A stretch of 64,000 nucleotides of DNA from Pseudomonadota bacterium (GCA_023419375.1 JAEZYD010000065.1:41557-105556); one strand, 5' to 3'; positions 34,203 to 42,692 are shown, numbered from the stretch's first letter. Numbers and translations: made by a program. Notes: generated by a model not told the origin, from the sequence alone.

Positions 34203-35273
34203 ATGTTCTCACTCCGCCCTGTTGCCCTTATGCTGGCCCTTCTGCTCTTCCTTTGCCTTGGCTTTTCCCAGCCCGCCCATTGCACGGACGCACCAAAACC
34301 GCAGGGCCCCCTGCGCGTGGCTCTGCTGCTTGAAACGCCCACGGGCGACAACGACTGGAACGACAGTCTTGTGGACGGCCTGAGGCAGGCCGAGCGCGAG
34401 CTTGGCATCAAGGCCTCTGTCATTACCGCCCAGCCAGGGCAGGACGAAGCGGCGCTTCAGGAGATGTTCCGCAACGCTGCGGGCAACAACGATCTTGTGC
34501 TTGTGGCCTCCAACGGCCTGCATGAAGTGCTGCGCAACAACGCCGCCAACTTTCGCCGCACCATGTTTGGCTGCATTGACGCCGGCATCCGCGCGCCCAA
34601 TATAATGTCCGTAACTTTTGCCGACGAGCAGGCGGCCTATCTTGCCGGGGCGGCTGCGGCCATACTTGCGCGCCAGACCGGCATGCCCGGCATAAGCGGA
34701 CGCAAAATTATCGGCTGGATAACGGGCGAGGACTGCCCCGCCATGCGCTCCCTGCTGGGAGGCTTCACCGAGGGCGCGCGCGTGATTGACCCGGAAGTGC
34801 GTGTTGTCAACGTGGTTACTGGTTCATTCGCCAATGCGGAGGCTGGCCGCGCCGCTGCAAAAAATCTGCTTGATCAGGGCGCGGACATTCTGGTTCTGGC
34901 CAGCGGCATGGGCAACGGCCCGGCCTTGCAGGAGGTTAAGGCGCGCAACGCCTATGCCGTGGGCCTGAACACCGACAAGGACAACCTGCTGCCCGGCCAT
35001 GTGCTCACCTCCATTCTCAAGCACCCCAACAAGGCCGCATACGACATCATAGCAGCTGCGGCATCCGGCCACTTTGCAGGCAAGGAAATCCTCGTGCGCG
35101 ACCTGCAAAACGGCGGTGTGGACATTACAGACATGGGGCCTTTCAAGGCTGCCGCCGGCAAGAATCTTCCCCCTGATATGGATCGCCGCCTGCGCGAACT
35201 GCGGGGCGAAATCCTCAACGGCGGCATCCGGCTTAAATCATTGCGGGAGCGCACCCTGTGCGATTGTCTGTAA
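34203..35273 (+). CDS. BMP-family (PnrA-like) periplasmic substrate-binding protein
   Basis: 356 residues. Signal peptide MFSLRPVALMLALLLFLCLG with cleavage near QPAHC, so a lipoprotein is not evident from a clear lipobox. The mature part is the BMP fold: VALLLETPTGDNDWNDSLVD, VTFADEQAAYLAGAAAAIL, and GSFANAEAGRAAAKNLLDQGADIL. Family members bind purine nucleosides or autoinducer-like ligands for ABC import. No permease or ATPase gene is adjacent, so this is an orphan, possibly feeding a receptor or a distant transporter. AAGGAAA precedes the ATG. Confidence 0.9.
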   Translation: MFSLRPVALMLALLLFLCLGFSQPAHCTDAPKPQGPLRVALLLETPTGDNDWNDSLVDGLRQAERELGIKASVITAQPGQDEAALQEMFRNAAGNNDLVLVASNGLHEVLRNNAANFRRTMFGCIDAGIRAPNIMSVTFADEQAAYLAGAAAAILARQTGMPGISGRKIIGWITGEDCPAMRSLLGGFTEGARVIDPEVRVVNVVTGSFANAEAGRAAAKNLLDQGADILVLASGMGNGPALQEVKARNAYAVGLNTDKDNLLPGHVLTSILKHPNKAAYDIIAAAASGHFAGKEILVRDLQNGGVDITDMGPFKAAAGKNLPPDMDRRLRELRGEILNGGIRLKSLRERTLCDCL

Positions 35274-35460
35274 GAAGACGCCGCAAAACATCGTAATTTT
35301 ATTGCTGATAAACGGGAAAAAATATACGGTTTCATATCGGGCGGATCAGGCCGCCCGCAAGGCGTCATCCCCCCTGCGCCCCAGACCATGGAAGAAGCAT
35401 GCCCCCAGCGTGACCGGTATTGCCGGTTTCGCCACAACCATAAGCTTGCGAGGACTATCC

Positions 35461-36579
35461 ATGATTATTGGCGTCACCAAGGAGATCAAGGCCGATGAAT
35501 ACCGTGTGGGCATCACGCCCGCCGGGGTCAAGGCGCTCACTGACCACGGGCACAAGGTTCTGGTAGAAAGCGGCGCAGGGCTTGGCAGCCGTATTGGCGA
35601 TGACGAATTTGCCAAGGCTGGCGCGAGCATGCTGCCAGTGGGCGAGGTATGGGCCAAGGCTGAAATGATCATGAAGGTCAAGGAGCCACTGCCCAGCGAA
35701 TACAAATATTTTCGCCCCGGCCTGCTGCTCTTTACCTACCTGCATCTTGCGGCGGACAAGGAACTCACTGACGCCCTGCTCAGTTCCGGTGTGGTGGGCC
35801 TTGCTTACGAAACCGTGCAGCCCAAGGACCGCAGCCTCCCGCTGCTGGCTCCCATGTCTGAAGTGGCGGGCCGTATGGCCGTGCAGATGGGTTCCTACAT
35901 TCTGACCAAACAGGCAGGCGGCGCGGGTATGCTGCTGGGCGGCGTGGCTGGCGTGCAGCGCGCCAGGGTCGCCATTGTGGGTGGCGGCACCGTGGGTACG
36001 GAAGCCGCCAAGATGGCCATGGGCCTTGGCGCGGAAGTTACCATTCTGGACAACAACCTGAACCGTCTGCGCTATCTGGGCGACATTTTCTCTTCCCGCG
36101 TCCAGACCCTTGCTTCCAACGAATACAATATCGCCGGGGCTGTTCAGGAGTCCGACCTTGTTATCGGCTCCGTGCTTATTCCAGGTGCCATGGCGCCCAA
36201 ACTGGTGACAGAAGCCATGATCAAAACCATGCGCCCCGGCAGCGTGGTGGTGGACGTGGCCATTGACCAGGGCGGTTCGTTTGAAACCACGGCGGGCAGG
36301 CCCACAACCCACCACGAACCCACCTATGAAAAGCACGGCGTCATCCACTATGCCGTTGCCAACATTCCTGGGGCCGTGCCGGTCACGTCAACCTATGCCT
36401 TGACCAACGCCACCCTGCCCTTTGCCGTGGAGCTGGCGGACAAAGGCTGGAAAAACGCCTGCCGCGAAAATATCGCCCTTGAACGCGGCCTCAATACGGT
36501 TGATGGACAGTGCACCTTTGCTGGCGTGGCCGAAGCCTTTGGCCTGCCCTGCGCTTCCACCGCCCAGATTCTGCGGTAG
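35461..36579 (+). CDS. ald: Alanine dehydrogenase
   Basis: 372 residues. N-terminal MIIGVTKEIKADEYRVGITP; catalytic Lys in IMKVKEPLPSEY and His in LFTYLHLAADK; NAD-binding VAIVGGGTVGTEAAKMA. It interconverts L-alanine plus NAD+ with pyruvate, ammonia and NADH, linking alanine to the pyruvate pool of sulfate reducers. The ATG at 35461 is preceded by GAGGA; the frame open further upstream lacks family similarity. The gene is 187 bases after the binding-protein gene; co-transcription is possible but unproven. Confidence 0.97.
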   Translation: MIIGVTKEIKADEYRVGITPAGVKALTDHGHKVLVESGAGLGSRIGDDEFAKAGASMLPVGEVWAKAEMIMKVKEPLPSEYKYFRPGLLLFTYLHLAADKELTDALLSSGVVGLAYETVQPKDRSLPLLAPMSEVAGRMAVQMGSYILTKQAGGAGMLLGGVAGVQRARVAIVGGGTVGTEAAKMAMGLGAEVTILDNNLNRLRYLGDIFSSRVQTLASNEYNIAGAVQESDLVIGSVLIPGAMAPKLVTEAMIKTMRPGSVVVDVAIDQGGSFETTAGRPTTHHEPTYEKHGVIHYAVANIPGAVPVTSTYALTNATLPFAVELADKGWKNACRENIALERGLNTVDGQCTFAGVAEAFGLPCASTAQILR

Positions 36580-36591
36580 CTGCAAAGATTC

Positions 36592-36649
36592 AAAAAAATT
36601 CAGGCCCGTTTCAGATGGCGGAGCGTATGCTCTCCCTGAAACGGGCCTG
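36592..36649 (-). terminator. Terminator of msrAB
   Basis: CAGGCCCGTTTCAG at 36601 pairs with CTGAAACGGGCCTG ending near 36649; the minus strand then reads seven T (36592-36598). The arms are shared with the inverted repeat at 28742-28784. Confidence 0.8.
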
Positions 36650-36698
36650 TTGCGTGCAGCAGGTAAAAAAAGCGGGCCGCGGCGTTCAGCCAACCCTT

Positions 36699-37814
36699 TT
36701 ATTTAACCGGGGTTCCATCCACCCGTTGCGAAAAGCGCGGCACAGACATGTGGCACACGCCCCGCCCTGTGCGACGGGCAAAATCCTGATGGTAAGCCTC
36801 GGCCTCATAAAAAGGCCCGGCAGGCGCAACCTGCGTAACCACCTTGTAGCCAAGCTCCCGCAGGCGGGCCACCAGCTTTTCTGCCACAGCCTTCTGTTCC
36901 GCGCCCTGATAAAAAACCGCCGAGCGGTACTGCTCTCCCCAATCCGGCCCCTGCCTGTTGAGCTGGGTTGGATCGTGAATTTCAAAAAAGCGACGCAAAA
37001 TCTGCTCGTAACTCACGCGCGAGGGATCATAGCGCACAAGCACGGCCTCCGCATGGCCGGTATCGCCCCGGCACACATCCTCATACGAAGGATTGGCCGT
37101 ATGCCCGCCCGTGTACCCCGAAATCGCCTCGCACACGCCCGGTATTTTCTGAAAAGCGTCTTCCACACCCCAGAAGCAGCCTCCCGCCACAATGGCTGTG
37201 GCCGTGCACCCTCCAGAGGCAGCAGTCTGCTCTGAAGCCCCGGCAGCCGCCAGCGGAGCGCCCCCGGCAGCGGAGGTTTCCTTTTTGGCAGCCAGCCGCG
37301 CCAGAGCTGTTTTTTCCGCCTCGCTGCCCGCAGGGGCAAAGCTCATGGACAGCGAATTGACGCAATATCGCGTATTTTTTTCGGTGAATCCTTCGCCTTC
37401 AAACACATGCCCCAGATGCCCGCCGCAGTTGGCGCAGATAATCTCAACCCTGTGGCCATCGGCATCGGGCACACGGCGCACCGCGCCGGGCACAGCCGTG
37501 TCAAAGCTGGGCCAGCCGCAGCCGGATTCGAACTTGTCGTCCGAATGGTAGAGCGGCATGCCGCACTGGCGGCAGATATAGGTGCCCGCCTCGCGATTAT
37601 CGACATACTTTCCCGTATAGGGCGGCTCTGTGGCCTTGCGCAACAGCACATCCGCCTCCAGGCCTGAAAGCGGCGGCATGGGATACGTGTTTTGCATCGA
37701 AACCTCCGAAGCTGAGGGCGAAGCGCCAAAGGCAGCCAGTGGCAGACCCGGCAGCAGAGCCAACAGCATGAATGTGCAAAGAAGGAGACAACTCGTTCGT
37801 CCGGATCTGGGCAT
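36699..37814 (-). CDS. msrAB: Exported methionine sulfoxide reductase MsrB-MsrA fusion
   Basis: 371 residues. A Sec signal (CLLLCTFMLLALLPGLPLAA) leads to an MsrB domain at about 45-165 with zinc pairs CRQCG and CANCG and catalytic RYCVNSLS. An Ala-rich linker follows, then an MsrA domain at about 205-355 with GGCFWGVE. The two reduce the R and S forms of methionine sulfoxide; the fusion repairs proteins in the periplasm. The order is B then A, the opposite of the more usual MsrA-MsrB fusion. The start MPRSGRTSC at 37814 has GGGAGGAA just upstream. Confidence 0.95.
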   Translation of the reverse strand: MPRSGRTSCLLLCTFMLLALLPGLPLAAFGASPSASEVSMQNTYPMPPLSGLEADVLLRKATEPPYTGKYVDNREAGTYICRQCGMPLYHSDDKFESGCGWPSFDTAVPGAVRRVPDADGHRVEIICANCGGHLGHVFEGEGFTEKNTRYCVNSLSMSFAPAGSEAEKTALARLAAKKETSAAGGAPLAAAGASEQTAASGGCTATAIVAGGCFWGVEDAFQKIPGVCEAISGYTGGHTANPSYEDVCRGDTGHAEAVLVRYDPSRVSYEQILRRFFEIHDPTQLNRQGPDWGEQYRSAVFYQGAEQKAVAEKLVARLRELGYKVVTQVAPAGPFYEAEAYHQDFARRTGRGVCHMSVPRFSQRVDGTPVK

Positions 37815-37911
37815 GGGTTCCTCCCGGCGCATGCAGCGCATACGTTTTACATAAGCACAAGGGCGGGCATGTCGAGGGGGATGCGAGGTCTGCCTTTTTG
37901 GCGCACCCTGC

Positions 37912-37944
37912 AAAAAAGCGCCCATCCACAGTGCGGACGGGCGC
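37912..37944 (-). terminator. Rho-independent terminator after galE
   Basis: GCGCCCATCC (37918-37927) pairs with GGACGGGCGC (37935-37944) with one wobble pair; the minus strand continues into six T. Confidence 0.85.
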
Positions 37945-37969
37945 AAACAATTGCTGTGCAACCGGCATG

Positions 37970-38956
37970 TTACTCGGCAAAACCCTCGGGATTGCGCGAA
38001 TGCCAGCTCCAGGCCGAGGCGATGATGCTGTCTATATCAGCGCGGGCTGTCCAGCCCAGCACCTCGGCGGCGCGCTGGGCGGAGGCAATCAGCCGCGCCG
38101 GATCACCGGGGCGGCGCGCCCCGATGCTGACGGCAATGTCGCGCCCGGTCACACGGCGCGCGGCTTCCACCATCTGCCGCACAGAAAATCCCGTGCCGTT
38201 GCCCAGGTTGCACACTTCACTGCCGCCGCCGCCACGCAGGTAGTCCACAGCACGCAGGTGCGCGTCGGCCAGTTCCATCACATCCAGATAATCGCGAATG
38301 CAGGTGCCGTCCGGCGTGGGATAATCATCGCCAAAAATGGTGACATGGGGCCTTTTGCCCAGCGGCACCTGAAGAATGATGGGGATAAGATGGCTTTCCG
38401 GCCTGTGATCCTCGCCAATAAGGCCCTGAGGCCATGCGCCAGCCACGTTGAAATAGCGCAGAATGACAGAACGTATGCCGTGCGCCCTGCCCACCCAGTG
38501 CATCATGCGCTCCATGGCGAGCTTGCTCTCGCCATAGGGATTGGTGGGCCGCAGAGGCGCGTGCTCAGGGATGGGCACGACATCAGGTTCGCCATAGACC
38601 GAAGCCGTGGACGAGAACACGATCTTGTCCACCCCGTGGCGCGCCATGGCTTCAAGCAGCACCATCATGCCATGCATGTTGTTCTGAAAATATTTGAGCG
38701 GCTGCTCCATGCTCTCGCCCACCAGGGAGCAGGCGGCAAAATGCAGCACGGCCTCTATGGGCTGCTCTGAAAATACGGCATCAAGCAATGCCGGATCACG
38801 CATGTCACCGGAATAAAGACGCACATCCTGCGGAACGGAACCACGGTGCCCCGTAAGAAAGTTGTCGAGCACCACAGGCGTTTCGCCACGTTCCAAAAGG
38901 GCGCGCACATTGTGGGAACCGATATACCCGGCACCGCCGCAAACCAGAATTGCCAT
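37970..38956 (-). CDS. galE: UDP-glucose 4-epimerase
   Basis: 328 residues, an extended short-chain dehydrogenase. NAD-binding GGAGYIGSHNV at 7-17; catalytic FSSTASVYGEP and YGESKLAMERM (Tyr-X3-Lys); RYFNVAGA in the substrate domain. It interconverts UDP-glucose and UDP-galactose for surface polysaccharides, through NAD-bound 4-keto intermediates. It is monocistronic, with a terminator at its end. A sister epimerase with another sugar preference cannot be excluded. Confidence 0.95.
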   Translation of the reverse strand: MAILVCGGAGYIGSHNVRALLERGETPVVLDNFLTGHRGSVPQDVRLYSGDMRDPALLDAVFSEQPIEAVLHFAACSLVGESMEQPLKYFQNNMHGMMVLLEAMARHGVDKIVFSSTASVYGEPDVVPIPEHAPLRPTNPYGESKLAMERMMHWVGRAHGIRSVILRYFNVAGAWPQGLIGEDHRPESHLIPIILQVPLGKRPHVTIFGDDYPTPDGTCIRDYLDVMELADAHLRAVDYLRGGGGSEVCNLGNGTGFSVRQMVEAARRVTGRDIAVSIGARRPGDPARLIASAQRAAEVLGWTARADIDSIIASAWSWHSRNPEGFAE

Positions 38957-39100
38957 GAAATCCTCACTTGTCCGTTACATTTCGCTCTCGCGAACAATAA
39001 TTCTGCACTTGACGTAAGGGTTTGGCAAGAGGCGCAATGCTTTGTCTGCCAGCGGTTCAACCTGAGCGTGGGGCACGGGGAAGAAGCGCACGATGAACGC

Positions 39101-39154
39101 AAAAAAAGCCCGCTGGTCTCAGGTGCAGACATGACACTGACCTGAGACACAGCG
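39101..39154 (-). terminator. Rho-independent terminator after the flavodoxin gene
   Basis: CCGCTG plus CTCAGGT pair with ACCTGAG plus CAGCGG around a loop of about 15 bases; the minus strand ends with seven T (39101-39107). Confidence 0.85.
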
Positions 39155-39202
39155 GACCCATATGACGCAGCCGAAAGGCTTAACGCCGTGCGCAGCAAGC
39201 TT

Positions 39203-39649
39203 TTACAGCTGCTTGAGCACATCCTCGGCGAACGAGGCCACAGCTTCGGGGTCGTTGGAGGCATCGCCTTCCATCTTGAGCCCTTCTGCAATGATGGTCG
39301 CGCCCAGTTCCTTGGCGCGCTCTTCAATGGCAGGCACCGCGCCGCAAAAATGTTCGTATTCCTGATCGCCGGATGCAAAGGCGGCAACCTTGCGGCCAGC
39401 CAGCCCGATGCGATCAAATTCCTCAAACAGGGACAAAAAGTCATCCTGCATTTCCAGGTCTTCCATGCCCCAGGCCGAGCAGCCAAACAGCACGGCATCG
39501 TAGCCGTCAGCCAGGTTCTCTGCCGAAGCGTCCGCCGCGTTGAGCAGCGTGACTTCATGCCCGCCAGCAGCAATCAGTTCTTCAAGCTTCTGGGCGATGC
39601 TTTCCGTATTGCCAGTGCTGGAACCAAAAACAATCAGTACCTTACTCAT
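39203..39649 (-). CDS. Flavodoxin
   Basis: 148 residues, the standard short-chain length. The FMN phosphate loop GSSTGNTES is at 9-17; CSAWGMEDLEMQDDF and ASGDQEYEHFCGA are the 60s and 90s loops that flank the flavin. It is highly similar to flavodoxins of D. desulfuricans. It carries low-potential electrons in the cytoplasm, replacing ferredoxin when iron is short. A -35/-10 promoter with a Fur-like box at the start site precedes it, consistent with iron-limited expression. Confidence 0.97.
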   Translation of the reverse strand: MSKVLIVFGSSTGNTESIAQKLEELIAAGGHEVTLLNAADASAENLADGYDAVLFGCSAWGMEDLEMQDDFLSLFEEFDRIGLAGRKVAAFASGDQEYEHFCGAVPAIEERAKELGATIIAEGLKMEGDASNDPEAVASFAEDVLKQL

Positions 39650-39680
39650 GACATTCTCCTTCGTTGCGTCTTATTTAAAA

Positions 39681-39697
39681 TTGAAATTCATTTTCTA
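39681..39697 (-). promoter_or_regulatory. Candidate Fur box of the flavodoxin gene
   Basis: TTGAAATTCATTTTCTA resembles the alternating TGAAA/ATTTTC form of Fur sites in Desulfovibrio. It lies directly downstream of the -10 element, so a repressor there would block transcription start. Confidence 0.6.
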
Positions 39698-39699
39698 AA

Positions 39700-39728
39700 T
39701 GGATAGGGATGTTCGATTCGCCTGTCAA
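39700..39728 (-). promoter_or_regulatory. Sigma-70 promoter of the flavodoxin gene
   Basis: On the minus strand, TTGACA (39723-39728) and TATCCA (39700-39705) with 17-base spacing, about 55 bases upstream of the ATG. Confidence 0.7.
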
Positions 39729-39852
39729 GGGAAAGAATCACCAAGACTTTTTTTGCAGCATCCCTGCGGCTCACGCCCGGCCTTTTTCCGGCAGAATGTG
39801 CGGGAATCACACCCTGCGCAACTTCACCTCAGCATCTGTGCAACAAAATATC

Positions 39853-39868
39853 TGTGACGATCGTCACA
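39853..39868. promoter_or_regulatory. CRP/FNR-class palindrome (TGTGACGA/TCGTCACA)
   Basis: Perfect 16-base palindrome with TGTGA and TCACA half-sites six bases apart, the spacing of CRP-family operators such as those of HcpR in Desulfovibrio. The nearest start is that of flavodoxin, about 205 bases away. Confidence 0.6.
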
Positions 39869-40181
39869 AATCAAAAAAAATTCCGCGTCATTTTCATACA
39901 CGGCTGGGCGCGACGCATCCAGGGGATGTCCTGCCGGATATTGGCGGGGGAGAACAAGCACTTCTGCCGATCATGCTTCGGTTAAATAAAAACGAAAACA
40001 GAAGGTACGGCACAGGCATGTGAAGAATCGCAGAACCTGGCTGCTAGCTGCGACAGCCAGGAAGACTATGGAAGGGTATAGGAATGGTATTGCAAAAACC
40101 GGAAAAAATCTGTCATCGGCTCAGTGCACTATCGGGGCTGCCAGATTTAACTGACGCCATCGCACAACATGGCAGATTGCT

Positions 40182-40769
40182 CTAGTGTGCTCTGAGAAAT
40201 GTATTGAAATACAAATTGATAAAATTGTTCAATGGCAAAACAGATTTTTTAATTTTTGCGCAAAGCAGCGCACCCTGAAATGATGCGATCAGATTTTCTG
40301 CAAGCACGTTGACGTCCAATTCTGCCAACAGAGCACCATCTTTTTGCGCCTCGCTGAGCAATTCAGACACGCTTTTTTCCCATCCTTGAAGGCCATTCAC
40401 AAGACGCTCGCGGACGCGCTCATGCATATCTGACAGTTCCAGGCCTAAATTCCCTAATAAGCACCCCTTGGTGCAATGATAACTTTCAAACAATGCTATT
40501 CGTGCTTCAAAGCTTTTTCTTACTCTCTCAAGCGGTGCGATGGATGTATCTGTAAAAATAACCTGAAAATCACTTGCCACACCTTCCAGATACTTATCTA
40601 TGACTTCCAGGCAAAATGCTTCTTTGCTCGAAAAAAAGTTATAGAATGAGCCTTTCGGGCTTTTTGCAAGTTTCAGGATGGCTTCAACGCCTGTGGCGTT
40701 GAAGCCATTGCTCAATATCTTTTCAAGCCCGATTTGGACAATATCTTCCTTGTTATGTATGCGCTTCAT
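40182..40769 (-). CDS. TetR-family transcriptional regulator
   Basis: 195 residues. N-terminal helix-turn-helix: ILKLAKSPKGSFYNFFSSKEAF. The ligand domain contains CTKGCLLGNLGLELSD, a segment shared with AcuR/NemR-type regulators that sense reactive electrophiles; the two Cys there are candidate sensors. It lies 117 bases after the reductase gene on the same strand, so it may repress its own operon. The gene is visibly AT-richer than its neighbours, suggesting transfer. Confidence 0.9.
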   Translation of the reverse strand: MKRIHNKEDIVQIGLEKILSNGFNATGVEAILKLAKSPKGSFYNFFSSKEAFCLEVIDKYLEGVASDFQVIFTDTSIAPLERVRKSFEARIALFESYHCTKGCLLGNLGLELSDMHERVRERLVNGLQGWEKSVSELLSEAQKDGALLAELDVNVLAENLIASFQGALLCAKIKKSVLPLNNFINLYFNTFLRAH

Positions 40770-40885
40770 GGCTCAACCATTAGACTATTCAAACTTGCTA
40801 ATCAATAATTTTCCAGTTCCAGAGCGGAGGAAGCATCACGCAGATATTTCCGCTGCAACTTGATGCACAGCCACTGCCTGTAACA

Positions 40886-42229
40886 CTATGCAAAACACTT
40901 TCCAAACGCTTTCAACAATTGCAGCGGCCCCTTGACCCTGATCCGTCTTAAGAGGATTTCCTTGACCATGGATGTTTCCTTGTGAAGAACACGCAGCCAC
41001 GCCCCGGTGTCGGCAGAGATGCAGATGTCGGCAATTCCTGTATGCCCTTTTTCAACAACCAGCGACTTATCTTTGATAATCACGGTTGCCTCGCACTGTT
41101 CACTCCCTCTGAATGTAAAATGGTAGGTTGCGTTGAGTCCCGCTGACTGACCTCGCTGAAAGGCAAATGACATGGAAGAAATAAAATTTGCCACAGTTTT
41201 TGGCCGTACGCCGTTTCCCACACGCTTGATTTTTTTATGGGGAAAGGCCCGCATAACGTGACCTTCTGCATCTGACCCTGGCAAAACGTAGACTGTTTCC
41301 TCTCTTTGCTGGAGAGGCTTGACCACATTCGCAATAAAAGCCTTCCTGTCATTCGCGAATTGAGAAATCACCTCATCCCCGGCAGGGCAGACCGCCATGC
41401 AATACACAGATTTGTAGCAGGGGCCGTACGCGAGGCTTTGCCACATTGATACAGTTTCGGCATCGCTGATTCTGGCGCGATAATCACTGGAGCTTTTGCT
41501 GGCAGCCACATTTTCAACCCAATCGCTGAAACCGCCAATCAATTCTCTGTAGGTATGCGTGAGACAGTTTACGGGATTAAAAAAACCATCAGAACTGATT
41601 GCACCTGTAGGACAGGCTGCGGCGCAAAGCTTGCAATCAATGCAGGGATTATAGTCCAGAGGTGAATCATATTCTTCTACTTCAGCATCAATAAGCACCG
41701 TATTTAACAATACAAAGCTGCCAAATACAGGATGAATCACATTACGGTGCAGGCCCATTTTACCAAGGCCAGCCTCAACAGACATTAACTTGTGTGAAAG
41801 CACCTGTATTTTCCCACTGCCCCAGTTGTCTGTTTCCATTGGGAAACCAACCGCAGGATTGGCAGCACGGATGCCGACACGTTCAAGCATCGCTACAAAC
41901 TTTTGTGCCGTAGAATTCAGCCCCTCCTCGACCTGATGCAGCTCGAGGCTTGCAATGGAACGCGCGGGGCTTCTCAGGTTCTCGCGATTTATCCGCCCTA
42001 CAAAGCTGACCAGAGACTTCGTCCAGGGGAAAAGACTCAGAATCCCCTGTTTTTCCGAAGCCAAAGCCAACCGGTCAATGTCAACTATGCCAACGTCATC
42101 AGCACCGCACTCACGACACATTTGCTTCAAATCAGCCGCACTAAATTTCTGATGGCTGGCGGTGCTTGAAGCCATTGAGTCTCTGCCTCTACAGGGCTTC
42201 GGTATCAGGGGATTATTTTTGTCGATCAT
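40886..42229 (-). CDS. QueG-like Fe-S reductase fused to a C-terminal SCP2 domain
   Basis: 447 residues. The first ~300 resemble the epoxyqueuosine reductase family: an N-terminal domain with MCRECGADDVGIVDI, then two [4Fe-4S] sites, CIDCKLCAAACPTGAI and CYKSVYCMAVCPAG. The last ~110 residues resemble a sterol-carrier (SCP2) domain, a lipid-binding fold (YHFTFRGSEQCEATVIIKDK, DICISADTGAWLRVL). QueG has no such tail, so a redox reaction on a hydrophobic substrate is more likely than queuosine synthesis; that is an inference. GGGAAA precedes the ATG at 42229; an ATG at 42175 is a possible alternative. A TetR-type palindrome lies about 125 bases upstream. Confidence 0.85.
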   Translation of the reverse strand: MIDKNNPLIPKPCRGRDSMASSTASHQKFSAADLKQMCRECGADDVGIVDIDRLALASEKQGILSLFPWTKSLVSFVGRINRENLRSPARSIASLELHQVEEGLNSTAQKFVAMLERVGIRAANPAVGFPMETDNWGSGKIQVLSHKLMSVEAGLGKMGLHRNVIHPVFGSFVLLNTVLIDAEVEEYDSPLDYNPCIDCKLCAAACPTGAISSDGFFNPVNCLTHTYRELIGGFSDWVENVAASKSSSDYRARISDAETVSMWQSLAYGPCYKSVYCMAVCPAGDEVISQFANDRKAFIANVVKPLQQREETVYVLPGSDAEGHVMRAFPHKKIKRVGNGVRPKTVANFISSMSFAFQRGQSAGLNATYHFTFRGSEQCEATVIIKDKSLVVEKGHTGIADICISADTGAWLRVLHKETSMVKEILLRRIRVKGPLQLLKAFGKCFA

Positions 42230-42352
42230 AAATTTCCCAGGAAGTTAGATAATAGACCATTGCCGGGAATTGCCACATCAGGTCTCAAGGCACACCATCA
42301 GAATCGAGTCCGCTTGCACGCTACAGGCCGAGTATTCACCGCCTGCCAATTA

Positions 42353-42372
42353 ATTAGACCGGTCATTCTAAT
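42353..42372. promoter_or_regulatory. Candidate TetR-family operator upstream of the reductase
   Basis: ATTAGACCGGTCATTCTAAT has matching ends ATTAGA/TCTAAT and a self-complementary GACCGGTC core. This resembles the TAGACC..GGTCTA boxes of NemR/AcuR-type repressors. Confidence 0.55.
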
Positions 42373-42638
42373 GTGTCAAATCAAAAAAAACGGGACTGAC
42401 AGCGCCCTGCTTTCCAGCTTTGTGCTGCGTCCCGAGATTTCTTGTAGACAGGATTTTCAGTCAATCTTTGCAGACTGGAAGGAATATAAAAAACAGGATA
42501 TTCGCCGAGCCCATTCATTTTTTATCGAAGAATTGCAGCATGATGCAGTATAATCAGCATATTCTGATCTTCCACATAGTCCGGTTAGTCGCAAGCGGAT
42601 CAAACCATGCACACACCCTGGCGCAAGCAGGATTCCAT

Positions 42639-42665
42639 AAAAAAGCCCCGCTGTTACACGGGGCT
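42639..42665 (-). terminator. Rho-independent terminator after the radical SAM gene
   Basis: AGCCCCG and CGGGGCT arms around an 8-base loop, followed on the minus strand by six T. Confidence 0.85.
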
Positions 42666-42692
42666 CAAACAAATGCAGGTGTCAGGCTGGTT

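Larger units (their letters stand above)
39650..40181. other. Gene-free region upstream of flavodoxin
   Basis: Contains the flavodoxin promoter and Fur-like box (39681-39728) and a CRP/FNR-class palindrome (39853-39868). The rest, to 40181, falls in the AT-richer segment and shows no convincing gene. Confidence 0.6.
42230..42692. other. Gene-free region upstream of the reductase, holding a TetR-type operator
   Basis: AT-rich, with the palindrome at 42353-42372 and the terminator of the radical SAM gene (42639-42665). No credible gene was found in the 270 bases between them. Confidence 0.6.

Noticed and set aside
39709..40023. 104-residue open frame between flavodoxin and the TetR gene
   Set aside because: No ribosome-binding site or recognisable protein features, and it crosses the CRP-type palindrome and promoter region.
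42260..42553. 97-residue open frame upstream of the reductase
   Set aside because: It overlaps the TetR-type palindrome, lacks a ribosome-binding site and shows no protein-like features.
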